Below are positions 13,601-24,790 of a DNA stretch of 50,019 bases, in pieces. How positions within the stretch are numbered: position 1 is the stretch's first letter; the number at the start of each line of letters is the position of its first letter. The notes beneath the pieces are model-generated. The model worked only from the letters and a program-made list of their open reading frames with translations. It ran no database searches and was not told where the DNA came from. Source of the DNA: Karstenula rhodostoma CBS 690.94 (lineage: Eukaryota > Ascomycota > Dothideomycetes > Pleosporales > Didymosphaeriaceae); NCBI GenBank assembly GCA_010093485.1, contig MU001513.1, forward strand, positions 836,883-886,901. Reading direction: 5' to 3'. The translations under genes and the position numbers were made by a program.

Positions 13601-14600
13601 AATAATTTTTTCTAAATCTATATTACTAGGTAGAAAGTATTAAAAGTATTAGAGAGGATTATAGTAAATAAGTTCTATTATATTATTTTTCTAAATATAA
13701 CCTATTACTTTTATTTTTATAATCTCTATATATTTATTAAATACTATATCCCTTTTATACTCCTTTCTATAACCCTACTACCTACTAAATAGAATTAAGC
13801 CTTTTAACTTTTTAAACTTTCTACTAATATTATAACCTTTAGAGAGTTTATTATTTAGTTTAAAATCTAGTATAAGGTTTATACCTTATATATAATAAAT
13901 ATAGACCCTATAATAGCTATAGTAAAATATATTAAAAAGATTTTTTAATTATATAAAAAGGTTTTTATTTATATTAATCTTATTATAATTATAGATATAC
14001 TAGCTCTATAACTTAACTATCCTAAATACTATAGAAAAATAAAAAAGAAAAAATAATTTATAAGTCTAGTATAATTTCGGGTCTTAGAAATAAGTATTAT
14101 AGTAGTTATAAGTATTTTTATAAAAGGTCTAGATATATTAAATATATATATAATATTATATTTTATACTATTAGTAAACTTCTATAATTTTATTTAAATA
14201 AATAGATAGATTAATTAGAATAGTAAATCTAGTCTTACTAGACTAGTACTAGTAAATACTATTTCTAATATATATTTTAATAAGATTAGTAATATAATAA
14301 AAATATTTATTCTTACCTATATATAATTCTAGTTTCTAAATAAAATCTACTATTATATTATTATTAATAACTTTCTAGATAATAATACCTTAAGGATAAT
14401 ATATATTCCTTTTAAGTAATTTTATAATATTTATATACTAAGATTTTACCCTTCTATATAAACTAGCTCTATTTAGGTATTATAAACTCTTTAACTAAAG
14501 AGATAACTATTAGTAGTACTAATACTAATATTAATATATTAGGGCCTATTATTTTTATATACTTTAATACCCTATAGCTATACTTATAGGGATATAATAA
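10628..14600 (+). pseudogene. RIP-inactivated RecQ-type, telomere-linked-helicase-like gene (copy A)
   Basis: This was a DEAD-box superfamily 2 DNA helicase of the RecQ group. Reading TAA/TAG as former Gln, Arg or Trp, one frame is continuous from a likely mutated start (ATA for ATG, then Pro-Lys) at 10628 through the helicase core. The Walker A box at 13394-13414 reads DTRFNKS (consensus over copies: GTRSGKS). Motif VI at 14195-14224 is fully compatible with QxxGRAGRDG. The box about 90 codons after Walker A reads VNKF, from VDEF-like. A Cys/Pro-rich stretch after motif VI resembles the Zn-binding end of these proteins. The long N-terminal region contains a segment at about 12550-12760 resembling the part of fungal TLH proteins that precedes the helicase core. 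Many stops and lost catalytic residues make it non-functional. Where the protein ended is unclear; open frames continue toward 15600. Confidence 0.85.
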
Positions 14601-16010
14601 TACCTATAAAATAATCCTTTTTTTAAGGTAAATTTATATCTATATAGCCCTAGTATACTACTCTAATTTATAAATAGTAAGCTCCCTATTATATATACTT
14701 TTTACCTTTACTAAATAAAAGAGAGAACTTAACTTTTTTATATAGAATACTAATAATACTAGTAAGCTATATACTAAGTTATTTTATAATAAATTACCTA
14801 CTTATATAGCCTACTAGAGACTATACTATATTACCTATTTTATTAAAGGAGACCTATTTAAATATAGATAAAATTAGTATATTAGTATTAATAGTAGTTA
14901 AACTAAGTATATTAAAAATACTATTATAACCTATTAATATACTATAGATAATAAATAGGTAAAGAATAACTACTAGTTTTATTTAATACCTATTAACTAC
15001 TATCTAGAGTAGATATTTCTAGAAATAAGTAAAGTAAGGACTACTTTAGCCTAATAAGGTCTCTATATTAATAAATATATAATTTATAATATTTAGGCTA
15101 TTCTTTAGAATAAATATAAAGCTATATACTCTAAATAAATTAATAAAATTAAAGAAATAAAAAAAGATAGATAGAATATAAATTTACTATATAACTTTAG
15201 AATATATTTTATAAAAATAGTTAATTTTAGAAATAATTATAAAGTAGGAAGGATTATTTTAAAACTAAACTAGATTATAAAAATATATTTTATATTAGAA
15301 TAATATAACTAACTACTCTTACTATATACCTAAAATAGAAACTAGAATATAAAAGAACTAGATATATAGTAAAAAAAATAGTAATATTATATATTTATAC
15401 CTTACTAAACTAATAACTAGATAATATATAAGGGATACTCCTATAAAAGAATATAGATAAATTAATACCCTATCTAATTCTAGATAAAATATAATTATTT
15501 TTTACTTAAATCTTTTATCTAGATAATATACTAGTTATATAATATAGGCTTAATATAAATAAATAAATAAAGTACTTAAATAAAATATATACTATTTAAA
15601 TTTTTTATTCTTTTTACTTTTTACTTTTATTTATTTTATTTTTTAATACCCTTTTATTATTTTTATTATAATTTCTATTTCTATTACCCTTAACTACTAT
15701 AATATCTCTAGTATTATAAATATAGTAACTAGCTAGATTTAGCTAGAAGAAATACTAAATATACTAAACTTTTTTAAAAATTTCTAAATAATATAGCCCT
15801 AGCTAATAGGTTACCTTTAACTAAATAAGTAATAAGCTAAAAACTTTTCTATAAATCTCTATAATAACTACTAACTTAGTATAGATTAGAACCTATTATA
15901 ATAAAAATTAGTTTACTAATATTATTTAATATATAGTTTCCCTTTTTCTTTATTATTTCTCCTTTTCTATTTATAAAACTATACTAATTTAATATATTTA
16001 TTATTTATTA
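14600..16010 (+). other. Unassigned stretch between RecQ core and 70-bp repeats (copy A)
   Basis: More than one plus-strand frame can be read here through TAA/TAG codons, and I could not decide which, if any, continues the RecQ-like protein. TLH proteins do have C-terminal extensions beyond the helicase core, so a C-terminal tail is possible. The reading in the frame of the helicase is rich in Met/Leu and not recognisably a domain. It aligns without large indels with 28760-30175 and 43990-45426. Confidence 0.4.
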
Positions 16011-16220
16011 TTACTATACTCTTATATTAGTATAGGGGGAGATATTAAAAAGTTTTCTATATATTTTTATATATTTATAACTACTATACTTTTATACTAG
16101 TTTAAGGGGAAATATTAAAAAGTTTTCTATATACCTTTATATACCTATAACTACTATACTTTTATACTAGTTTAAGGGGGGATATTAAAAAGTTTTCTAA
16201 GTACCCCCTATATACCTATA
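16011..16220. repeat. Three tandem 70-bp repeats with G-rich tract (copy A)
   Basis: The string ATATTAAAAAGTTTTCTA recurs with an exact 70-bp period (GATATTAAAA or AATATTAAAA at 16041, 16111, 16181). Each time it is preceded by a run of 4-6 G and by CTACTATACTYTTATAYTAG. All three units are kept in copies B and C with the same 70-bp period. They lie between the two helicase pseudogenes, so they could be the 3' flank of the first or the promoter of the second. The G-run followed by TRTTAAAAAG looks like a polypurine tract joined to a retrotransposon terminal repeat, but no element end was confirmed. Confidence 0.8.
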
Positions 16221-16507
16221 ATATATTATTTAATATAAAAATCTTCTTTTCTAGTATTCTAAATTTAGAGAAGTATATTAATAAATTTAATTTTCTAAAT
16301 TAATATAATTTAAACTCTAATTAGCCTCCCTTACCTTAATTAAATTTAAGTAAAGCCGGCCTTACTATATTTAACCTAGCTATAAAATAAAAATATACTA
16401 GATTATTAAATCTATATATTTTTACTTTTATAGTATAAGTTAGATATATAAATACTTTTTAAAACTTTTTTAATTACCCCTTTAGTAACTAATTACTAGA
16501 TAATATA

Positions 16508-19500
16508 CTCGTTACTTTTTTTAAAAATAAAATATTTAATAATAGTAATAGTAAAGATATAGAGAATATAGTAGCTAATAAAATAAAAATAATCTTAGTC
16601 TATATAAATAAAACTCTATATATATTAAACTTAGTACCTTTTTTAAAATAAATTACTAGTTCTAGAAATTTTACTAATAAAATACTTACTATATTTTTTA
16701 ATATCTTTATCTAAATATATATTATAAACCTATTTATTACTTTAGCCTATAAAGAAATTATATAATATATTAAATTTAATAAGTAATTACTAAGTTTAAA
16801 TAGAATAGTTAAAGAGAATATTTTAAAAATAGATAAGGTTCTATTACTTATTACTCTATTTAAAATATAGTAGTTCTAGAGTCTAGTATTCTATTAGGCC
16901 TATTTTATAAAAAAAGTAGAATATATTTTTACCTAATCTATATAATTATTTTTTAACTAAGTAAAGATTAAAAGAGAAGATATAATCCTTATATACCTAT
17001 AGATTAGTTATAAAATTATCCTATAGCTAAACTAACCCCTTAATAAGGTATATATTCTTAAAAATTTAATAATATTAATTTAAAAGGGTTATATAAAAAT
17101 CCTTATTATATAAATATAATCTAGTACTATTAAAATATAGAATAGAAAGATAAATATATAAACTATATAAAAAATAACTAATAATATTAACTTTTAAGAT
17201 ATATTTTCTTATCTAGCTATAAAATAGTTAAAGGCTAGTAACCCTAATTTAATTTCTAAACTAAAAAAAAATCTACTTATTTATAATAATACTATTTCTA
17301 GTATAGTAGAGCTATAATATATTAAAGAAATATTAAATAAAAAAGTTTTTATATTTTTTCTAGCTAATATTAAAAAATAGGATACTTATACTTTATAAAA
17401 CCTAGCTATTAAAATCTAGCTAAAAAAGTCTATATATTTATATTTAATAATAATTTATATAATAAATATAAATACTATAAAATACTAGTTATATAAAGTC
17501 TCTATTAATATACTCTAGAAATATATAAAATATTATCTATATAATATTAAAACTATTATAAACCCTAATAAGGCTAAGAATCTAATTATTTATATAATTA
17601 ATAATTTTTATTAGAAGTACTTAAAAATTATTTTACTAACTTTCTAGCCTATAGTAGAGGATAATATATTAATATTCTATATATTAGAAATAGTTATTAA
17701 AGAAAAAATAGAAATAGTTTATAAAAATATTAAAAATACTATAATAGAAAATAACTATAATATACTATAAAGAAGTAAATAGAATAAAATAGTTAATATA
17801 GTATCTTTTTCTATTAAATAAACTAATAACTATAATATAGAAATTTTTAAAATAGATAGTAATAATAGTATATTTATTCTAATATATTTTAAGAAGGTTT
17901 ATACCTCTATATATATTACTAATATAAGATATAAATTAATATTATATATAATATTTTTTTTTAAATAGTAATAAATAGTTACTATAAAATAGATAGCTAA
18001 TATACTAGTTAGTATTAATAAAATAGTATCTATTAAAAATAGAATTATTACTAATATAATTAAATTAGGTAAAATTATTTAAGTAGGGGTAATTATACTT
18101 AAGGTATATTTCTAATAGATTTATAAAAAACTTTTTTATAAACTTCTTAACTATATTTTATTTTATTTTACTAACTTATTATAGATTATACTAGATTATA
18201 AATACTACCTTAATCTAAAGCTTACTAATATCTATAAAAAGTAATTTACCTAACCTATTATAAACTTAAATTATAAATAATTTAGAAATAAATCTAGACC
18301 TTTTTTTTATTTTATTTTAGCTAGACTTTACTATTAGATAGTAACTAAGCTTATATAAATATTAATTTATTTTACTATTTTTATAATCTTCTCTAATAAG
18401 TTATTAACTATATCTAGTTTTAAAATAGTTACTAGTTTTTCTAATACTAATTTAAATATTTAAAACTATAAAAATTCTTATAACTAGTATACTATTTTTA
18501 TAACCTTTTATAATTATATAATTAAGTTTACTAGTCCCTATATTTTCTAGTCCTATATTAAAGAGAATATTAAATTATTTACTAAGAAAAATAGTTTTAA
18601 ACTAGATAAGTTTAACTTCTAGAATTATAAAATATAGTCTAATTCCCTACTAATTAAACTCCTAAATAAGTATATTTATATTTTTAATTATAAATTTAGG
18701 CTAGTATTTTATAATAAGGTATAAAACTTTCTATAGAATTAAAACTCTATATAAAGGATTATTTTATAATTATATCTATATAGGTTATTTTTATTATTAG
18801 ACTATTCTATATCTAGAAGTATAGAAGATATTAAAAACTACTTAAAATTACTAGAAAATCTAAACCTCCTTAATAAATTTATTAAGTAGAAGAATAAATA
18901 TTATAAAGAGTTAGTTAAAACTAGCTATATTATAGAGTTCTATCTAGATTATAATAACCTCTACCTACTTAATAAGGAGGATTCTAAATAAATTTCTTTA
19001 TAAAGAGGTTAAAAATTTTTTTATATTTCCCTCTAATATATATTAATAATATATAGTATATATTTTAGATTTCTATATAGTAACTAAATAGAGTTTATAA
19101 TAAATACCCTAAGCCCTACTTATAATAAATAGATTACTTAAGGAAAGCTTATATAACTAATTATAGTATATTTTATATTTAAATATAACTTTAATAGTAT
19201 TATTATCTTTAAATCTAGAAATACTATTAATTAGTTTATTCTACTAAAGTATTATTATACTATTAAGTAAGTATTTATACTATTAAATAAATATATTTAT
19301 AATAATTAGTTTATATACTAGTCTAAGTATATATTTATAATATATAAAAGCTCTAGTAGTTAAAATATTTCTATAATTAATATCTATACTTAAAAGACTA
19401 TTTAGATTATTAAGTTTTACTCTTTTCTCGGGTATTTATATATTAAGGTTAATATAAAAAAGTAACCTAAGAACTCTATATATAAATATAGTAATAATTA

Positions 19501-21340
19501 CTTTAATTTAAAATATAATCTAGACTATAAATTTTAGTTCTATAACTAGTTTCCCCTCTTTAAAAAATATAATATACTTTTTAAGGGTAATTTAAAAAAA
19601 TATAGTAATTATATTTAGTAGTTATTTAAAAAGGTACTAGATATAGATTATAATACTATCCCTAATAATATTAATTAAAATAAGTTTAATAATATCTAGT
19701 TTATTTATAAGTTTTTTAAATATTTACTAAAAATATAAGTAATTATAGCCTTTATTATAAACTAGACTCTAGTTTATAATAAAAAAATTATTTTATAGTT
19801 TTTTATACTTCTAATTTAGAAATTTATCTAAGAAATTTTTAAACTATTAGGGTTTATACTATTTTTAGTTTACTACTCTAATAGTATAGTCTAGTATAAC
19901 TAGATTTAATCTCTCTAAAATAATATTAAAACTAAAATTTATATTCTTTTTATATTCTTTTAAATATTTAGTACTAGCTATAACCTCTAGAATAATAGTT
20001 ATATTAATACTTTTATAGATTTCCCCTTAAACTAAAATATAGAGAACTAGACTCTTAAATATTAGTATTAAAATAATTAATATCTAAGTATATATTTTTT
20101 TTATATTACTATTTAAGGAATATATAGTATCTAGTAATATAAATAAGTTAATTTATTTAGAAATACTCTAGAAACTTTTTTATATACCCCCTATATAATA
20201 ACTATCCTTATTAACTTTTCTAGTAAAAATCTACTTATTTTACTAATATTAGTATCTACTTTCTTTAACTATACTATTAAGGAAAATAATATTAAAAAGT
20301 TTATTAAAATTTTTAATATTCTAGAGAATATTATTATTTAAATATATAAAAATATACTAGATATTTTTATTAAAAGGCCTAAGTATAATATAGCCCTTTA
20401 TAATATTAATTATAAGTATCTTTTTATTTTTAGTAAATATATTATAAAGTTTATTAAGGAGGAGTATAAAAATTATAAGTATTTTTTTAAATAATAGTCT
20501 ACTTTAGTTTTATTTTTTATTATAATATATACTCTTATAGTCTCTATTTTTACTAGAACTATTACTAGAATATTTAGTTTTCTAGATAACTTTACTAAGG
20601 ATATTATTAAATTAGAGTAGCTAGAATTAAATATATATAAAATAGTCTAAATAAAGAAATATAGTTTTAACTTAAATAATATCTTCTATACTAAGTCTAT
20701 ACCTAAAAAGAAAAAAAAACCTAATATAATCTATTTTATAAACTATACTTTAAAAATAAATAATATATTATTTAGAATCTAAATAAAGCTTAATAAGTAT
20801 ATTAAAAATATTAAAATAAATTTATAAGACTTTTATCTAACTATTATTTCTATATAATATAATAGTTTTTAGATATTTAATAATATCTATATAAAAATAC
20901 TTAAGGCTATTTAAAAAGTTAATATAGAGTAGAGTTTTAATAAGTAAATATTAAATATTAAAAAGTATTTAGATAAGTATAATATATAGAATATACTCGA
21001 TTATATAAAGTAATATTTAATATATTATTTATCTTCTAGTAATTTCCTATCTCTAAATATATAAAAATATAATTAGATTATAAAATAGATTAAGGCCTAT
21101 AAGAGTTTAAAGAATATAAACTATTTAACTATAATATTAAAAAAATCTAGTAAAAATAATAAAAAAAAAAAATAGTAAATAGTATTATATAATTATAATA
21201 TAATAGAGATTAAAGTAGGAAATAAAAATTAAAATAGAGTTATAATTTAAAACTATAAAATAATAATAATAGTAATTAAAATAGAATTATAGTCTAGAAC
21301 TATATAATAATAGTTAATATAAATAGTTCTAATTTATAAA
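16508..21340 (+). pseudogene. RIP-inactivated SNF2-family ATPase/helicase gene (copy A)
   Basis: This was a Swi2/Snf2-type superfamily 2 ATPase, a class that remodels or translocates along DNA. Through the RIP mutations the frame shows motif I around 18068 (GGT AAA, DMxGLGKTIQ-like), a DExx box near 18714 (from DEVQ) followed by an LTGTP-like segment, and motif VI at 20048-20080 compatible with QALGRxxRxGQ. About 500 codons precede motif I and about 400 follow motif VI; neither part resembles a family I know. The frame changes by one base between the LTGTP-like region and the C-terminal lobe, in all copies, so an intron or an old indel is likely there. The start is a guess. It follows the RecQ pseudogene on the same strand. 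Stops throughout and mutated motif residues make it dead. Confidence 0.8.
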
Positions 21341-21507
21341 TATATTTTACTATTTACTTATATTTTTTTATTATAATATTAAGAATTTACTATAGTAGTT
21401 TTTACTATAATCTTTACCTTAAATAATATAATCTAGTAATATCTTATATATTATTATATAGGTAAATTTACTAAAATATTTATTTATAGTTTAGTAATTA
21501 TTTTATA

Positions 21508-21585
21508 ATCTTTTTTTCTTCTTTTTTTCCCCTTTTTCTTTTTTCCCCTCTTTACTATTTTCTCTAAATTACTTTTTTATCTACT
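21508..21585. other. Pyrimidine-rich tract (copy A)
   Basis: A run of T interrupted by blocks of C (for example TTTCCCCTTTTTC) covers about 75 bases just after the SNF2-like frame ends. C next to C or T is what the mutation process leaves untouched, so this tract is probably close to its original sequence. Copy B has the counterpart at 35694-35755. It could be part of a 3' flank. Confidence 0.6.
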
Positions 21586-21949
21586 ATTTTATAATATAAA
21601 TATATAATATATTTTAACTCTTTTATAAGTTATTTAATTTTAATAAATATTCTATTAACTAATTTATAAAAAAGACTTATAATTACTAATAATAAAATAA
21701 TATTTATATTATTATTAATATAATTTATAAAGTATAAGAGGCTTCCCTTTTTAATAATATATACTACCTATTTCTTCTAAATAACTAAATAGAATTTAGT
21801 ATTTCTAGAAATATAATAGAGAATTAAAAAGTAGTTTTTTATACTATTAAATTTTAGTTTAGCTAATTAAAGGTATTTATAATTTTAATACCCCTAAACC
21901 TATCTATATAGATATAATACTAAATAGTACTATTTATAAAAAAAAAATA

Positions 21950-22436
21950 TAATATTACTTTACTCTTTAATAATATAAATATTAAAGCTAATTAGAATAA
22001 GTTTATTTATTTTTATAATTATAAGGAAAATAGTCTTAAGTAGGTAATACTATAAAAGGAGTATAATAAGTATATTATAAATATTATAATAAATATAGTT
22101 TAAATAGTTAAAAATATATATTTTACTAATTTAGTAAACTAGTTTATATAGTTAGAATTAAATAATCTAGATAAGAAGTAGATATAGATACTTAAGAAAT
22201 ATATACTTAAAAAGAGAAAAAAAAAATAACTATTTAAATATTCTAGTAATCTACTATTTATAATAAATAAGTTTAGTAACTATTCTTATAATAATATTAG
22301 TAATAACTTTAATATATATAAGTATTTTAAAGTATATATTATAAAGAACCTAGATACCTTTATAGGTAATAAGTAGGCTAGATATAACTAGGAAACTTAT
22401 AATAAACTTTCCTATAAACCCCCTATTTAACTCTAA
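21950..22436 (+). pseudogene. Short plus-strand open stretch of unknown identity (copy A)
   Basis: A plus-strand frame of about 160 codons can be read if TAA/TAG are taken as mutated Gln or Trp codons. The predicted product is charged, with repeated Asn, Lys, Asp and Tyr, and ends in a Lys-Pro-Pro-Ile stretch. The frame is shared with copy B (36118-36605), and the two copies differ by transitions. It lies downstream of the SNF2-like pseudogene but in a different frame, so it was a separate small gene or a last exon. No domain is recognised. Confidence 0.3.
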
Positions 22437-22439
22437 GTA

Positions 22440-22648
22440 TAATATAATAATATAATATATAATATTAGTATTTAGTATATAAATAGTATTAGTATTTAGA
22501 GTATAAATAGATATAATTAATATATAATATTAGTATTTAGATTATAAATTAATAGGGGGTAATTATTCTAGTAGAAATAGAGAAGATTATATATAAATAT
22601 TAAATAGTATAAACCTATTAACTATATTCTATATTATTATAATACTCT
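22440..22648. repeat. Degenerate AGTATTTAG/TATAAATAG repeats at right end of unit A
   Basis: The phrases TATTAGTATTTAG and GTATAAATAG are repeated three or four times with small length changes at about 22462-22545. The same cluster is in copy B at about 36645-36745, with a different number of repeats. It marks the right end of the 14-kb unit, just before the next copy begins at 22649. Confidence 0.6.
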
Positions 22649-22660
22649 AAGTATATTAGG

Positions 22661-22689
22661 TTATAGGATATATATTATATATCCTATAA
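22661..22689. repeat. 29-bp near-palindrome at left end, copy B
   Basis: The arms TTATAGGATATATA and TATATATCCTATAA are exact reverse complements; only the central position breaks the symmetry. This copy keeps the GG/CC pair that is partly mutated in the other copies. Confidence 0.8.
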
Positions 22690-22715
22690 AAAGTAGTATA
22701 TATATAAAGTAGTAA

Positions 22716-22869
22716 TACCTAATATTCTATTAACTAATATCTAGTATTCTATTAACTAATACTAATTATNNNNNNNNNNCTATTAACTAATACTAATTAT
22801 CCTATTAACTAATATTTAATATCCTATTAACTAATACTAATTATTCTATTAACTAATACCTAGTATCTA
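22716..22869. repeat. 22-bp minisatellite, at least 6 units, copy B
   Basis: The ATTAACTAAT core appears twice before and four times after the N run at 22770-22779. The break falls within a repeat unit, so the array was probably not fully resolved in assembly and the real number of units may be higher. Confidence 0.85.
22770..22779. other. 10-base assembly gap
   Basis: Ten N inside the minisatellite. The round size and the position in a tandem repeat suggest a placeholder of unknown true length. Confidence 0.95.
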
Positions 22870-22924
22870 GAAACTATAATAGAGGTAGTTATAAAAGTTT
22901 ATAACTTTCCTATAGCTCCCTTTA

Positions 22925-24325
22925 ATATAATTTTTTATATATATTTAAACTTTCCTATTAACCCCTATTATAAGGTATATCCTCCTATATACTAATATTA
23001 CTAAAACTTTCCTCTTTAATAGTATAATATACTAATTATAGACCTCTTACTAAATTATATTTTACTAAGTTACTATCTAATAGTTTCTCTAGTAATAATT
23101 TTTTAGGAGGTAGTCTATTTATTATATAGGTAATATATATATCCTTAATTACTATAAAATTCTTAAATACCTTCTTATTATACTTTATAACTATATCTAT
23201 CTAGAAGCTAAATTATATTATAATTATACCTCTTTTAATATATATATTTAAGATAGTATTCTAAGGTAAAATTATAAATATTTTAATTCTAAACTTTACC
23301 CTTAGTATATACTACCTCTTTTCTACCTCTAGCTATTTTCTAAACTTTTTCTATATAAATAGATTTATATACTTTATAATTTCTTCCCCTTCTACTATAT
23401 AATATAAAATTCTAAATAAGTATTCCTTTACTATAGTTATATAGCCTCTTTTTTATCTACTAAATAATACTTTTTACTTCTATATTATTATTTCTACTAC
23501 TTTAAATTCTATCTAAATTACTATCTATATCTATTACTATTTTATTTTTCTAATAATTCTAATAGTCTAGCCCTACTTTATTATTATATATAGTAATATA
23601 AACCTTACTATATCCCCCTTTATAAGGCTAGACTCTATATATATACCTCTTAAATACTATAATAGTACTAGCTAATTTTATTTTTAATTTATATTATTTC
23701 TTCTATTTCCTTTAAATAATATACCTTCCCCTATTATAAGTTTACTTACTCTATTTTCTATATTAGTAAAGAATCTCTTTTCCTCTTTATATTATACTTT
23801 CTATACCTATAGTACTATTTTCTAATCTTATAAATAGTCTACTACTTTAACTACTATAATTCTACTAATTATACTACCTATTATATCTATACCTACTTCT
23901 AATAAATTCTAGATAAACTTTCTATACCTTTACTCCTTTTTACTTATTATAATATTTTTAGCTATTATAGTAGATAAGTTTTATATATTTACTACCTTTT
24001 ATATTATTACCTCTTCTAATTTCTATTTTAGTCTTTTATTTACCTCTTTTATACTAGTTTCTTTTAATTACTTTTTTCTTCTTTTTTTTATATCTTAGTC
24101 CTCCTCTTTATTATTCTATCTTTTAGTATATCTTTTTTTAGTATTAACCTTATTAATACTTTTATATACTTCCCTAATATTAGTCTTTCTATTCTCTACT
24201 ATTTAACTTTTATACTTTTATATAATAAACTAGGTAATATTCTTTTTTAAAGTATATTAATATATTTATTATACTATATTCTCTAGTATAGGCACTATAA
24301 AAATATTACTAGTAGAACTATTTTT
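22925..24325 (-). pseudogene. Possible dead minus-strand gene, Lys/Gln/Glu-rich (copy B)
   Basis: Counterpart of the purine-rich minus-strand segment of copy A, at +14163 bp. The minus strand again has long AAA/GAA/AGA-rich stretches, with TAA/TAG where Gln or Trp codons may have been. The alignment to copy A shows no obvious indel, which supports a formerly constrained or at least unbroken segment, but no domain is recognised and the correct frame is uncertain. Confidence 0.25.
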
Positions 24326-24547
24326 ATTATATATTTCTCTATATATAGGGTCCCTAGAATATATAACTTTATATACCTACTATAGTATATCTAGTAAATT
24401 ACTTTTAATTAGTTTCTTTTCTTTATAAATATCTAATAGTATATATACTATTATTATTAGTATATTTATTATTTAATACTAATAGTTATATTACTTTTAT
24501 TATATACTAATATATAACGTTTTTCTAGTCTAGCTTAGTAGCTATCT

Positions 24548-24642
24548 AATTTTAGTCTAGACTATAGCTAAAATTAAATAGTGCTATATATTCCCTCTAC
24601 TTTAGTAGCCTACTAATTTTAACCTAAATTAGGGCTAAAATT
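24548..24642. promoter_or_regulatory. Paired inverted repeats, 67 bp apart (copy B)
   Basis: The first element (24548-24575) is identical in arms and core to that of copy A. In the second (24615-24642) both AATTTTA and CTAAAATT arms are complete, so this copy shows the symmetry best. Confidence 0.5.
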
Positions 24643-24790
24643 AAGGCTACCTTCTCTATTTATTATAGCCTAAGTAATATTTATCTATTTTAATAAAGTT
24701 TATAATTTTATATTCTATATATTATATTACTATACTCTTTTTTCTAGTAAGGTATTTTTTTACTTTAGTAGAAAATACTATAATACTACT

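Larger units (their letters stand above)
8271..22648 (+). repeat. 14.4-kb tandem unit, copy A
   Basis: The left landmark AAGTATATTAGG occurs at 8271 and again at 22649 and 36850, which defines head-to-tail copies of 14378 and 14201 bp. Most of the length difference comes from the minisatellite near the left end; over the body the offset between copies A and B is a constant 14163 bp for kilobases. Differences between copies are almost all C/T or G/A, roughly one base in ten in the stretches I compared. That pattern fits independent RIP of an existing duplication. Sequence left of 8271 does not match the right end of copies A and B, so copy A is the first of the array on this side. Confidence 0.92.
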
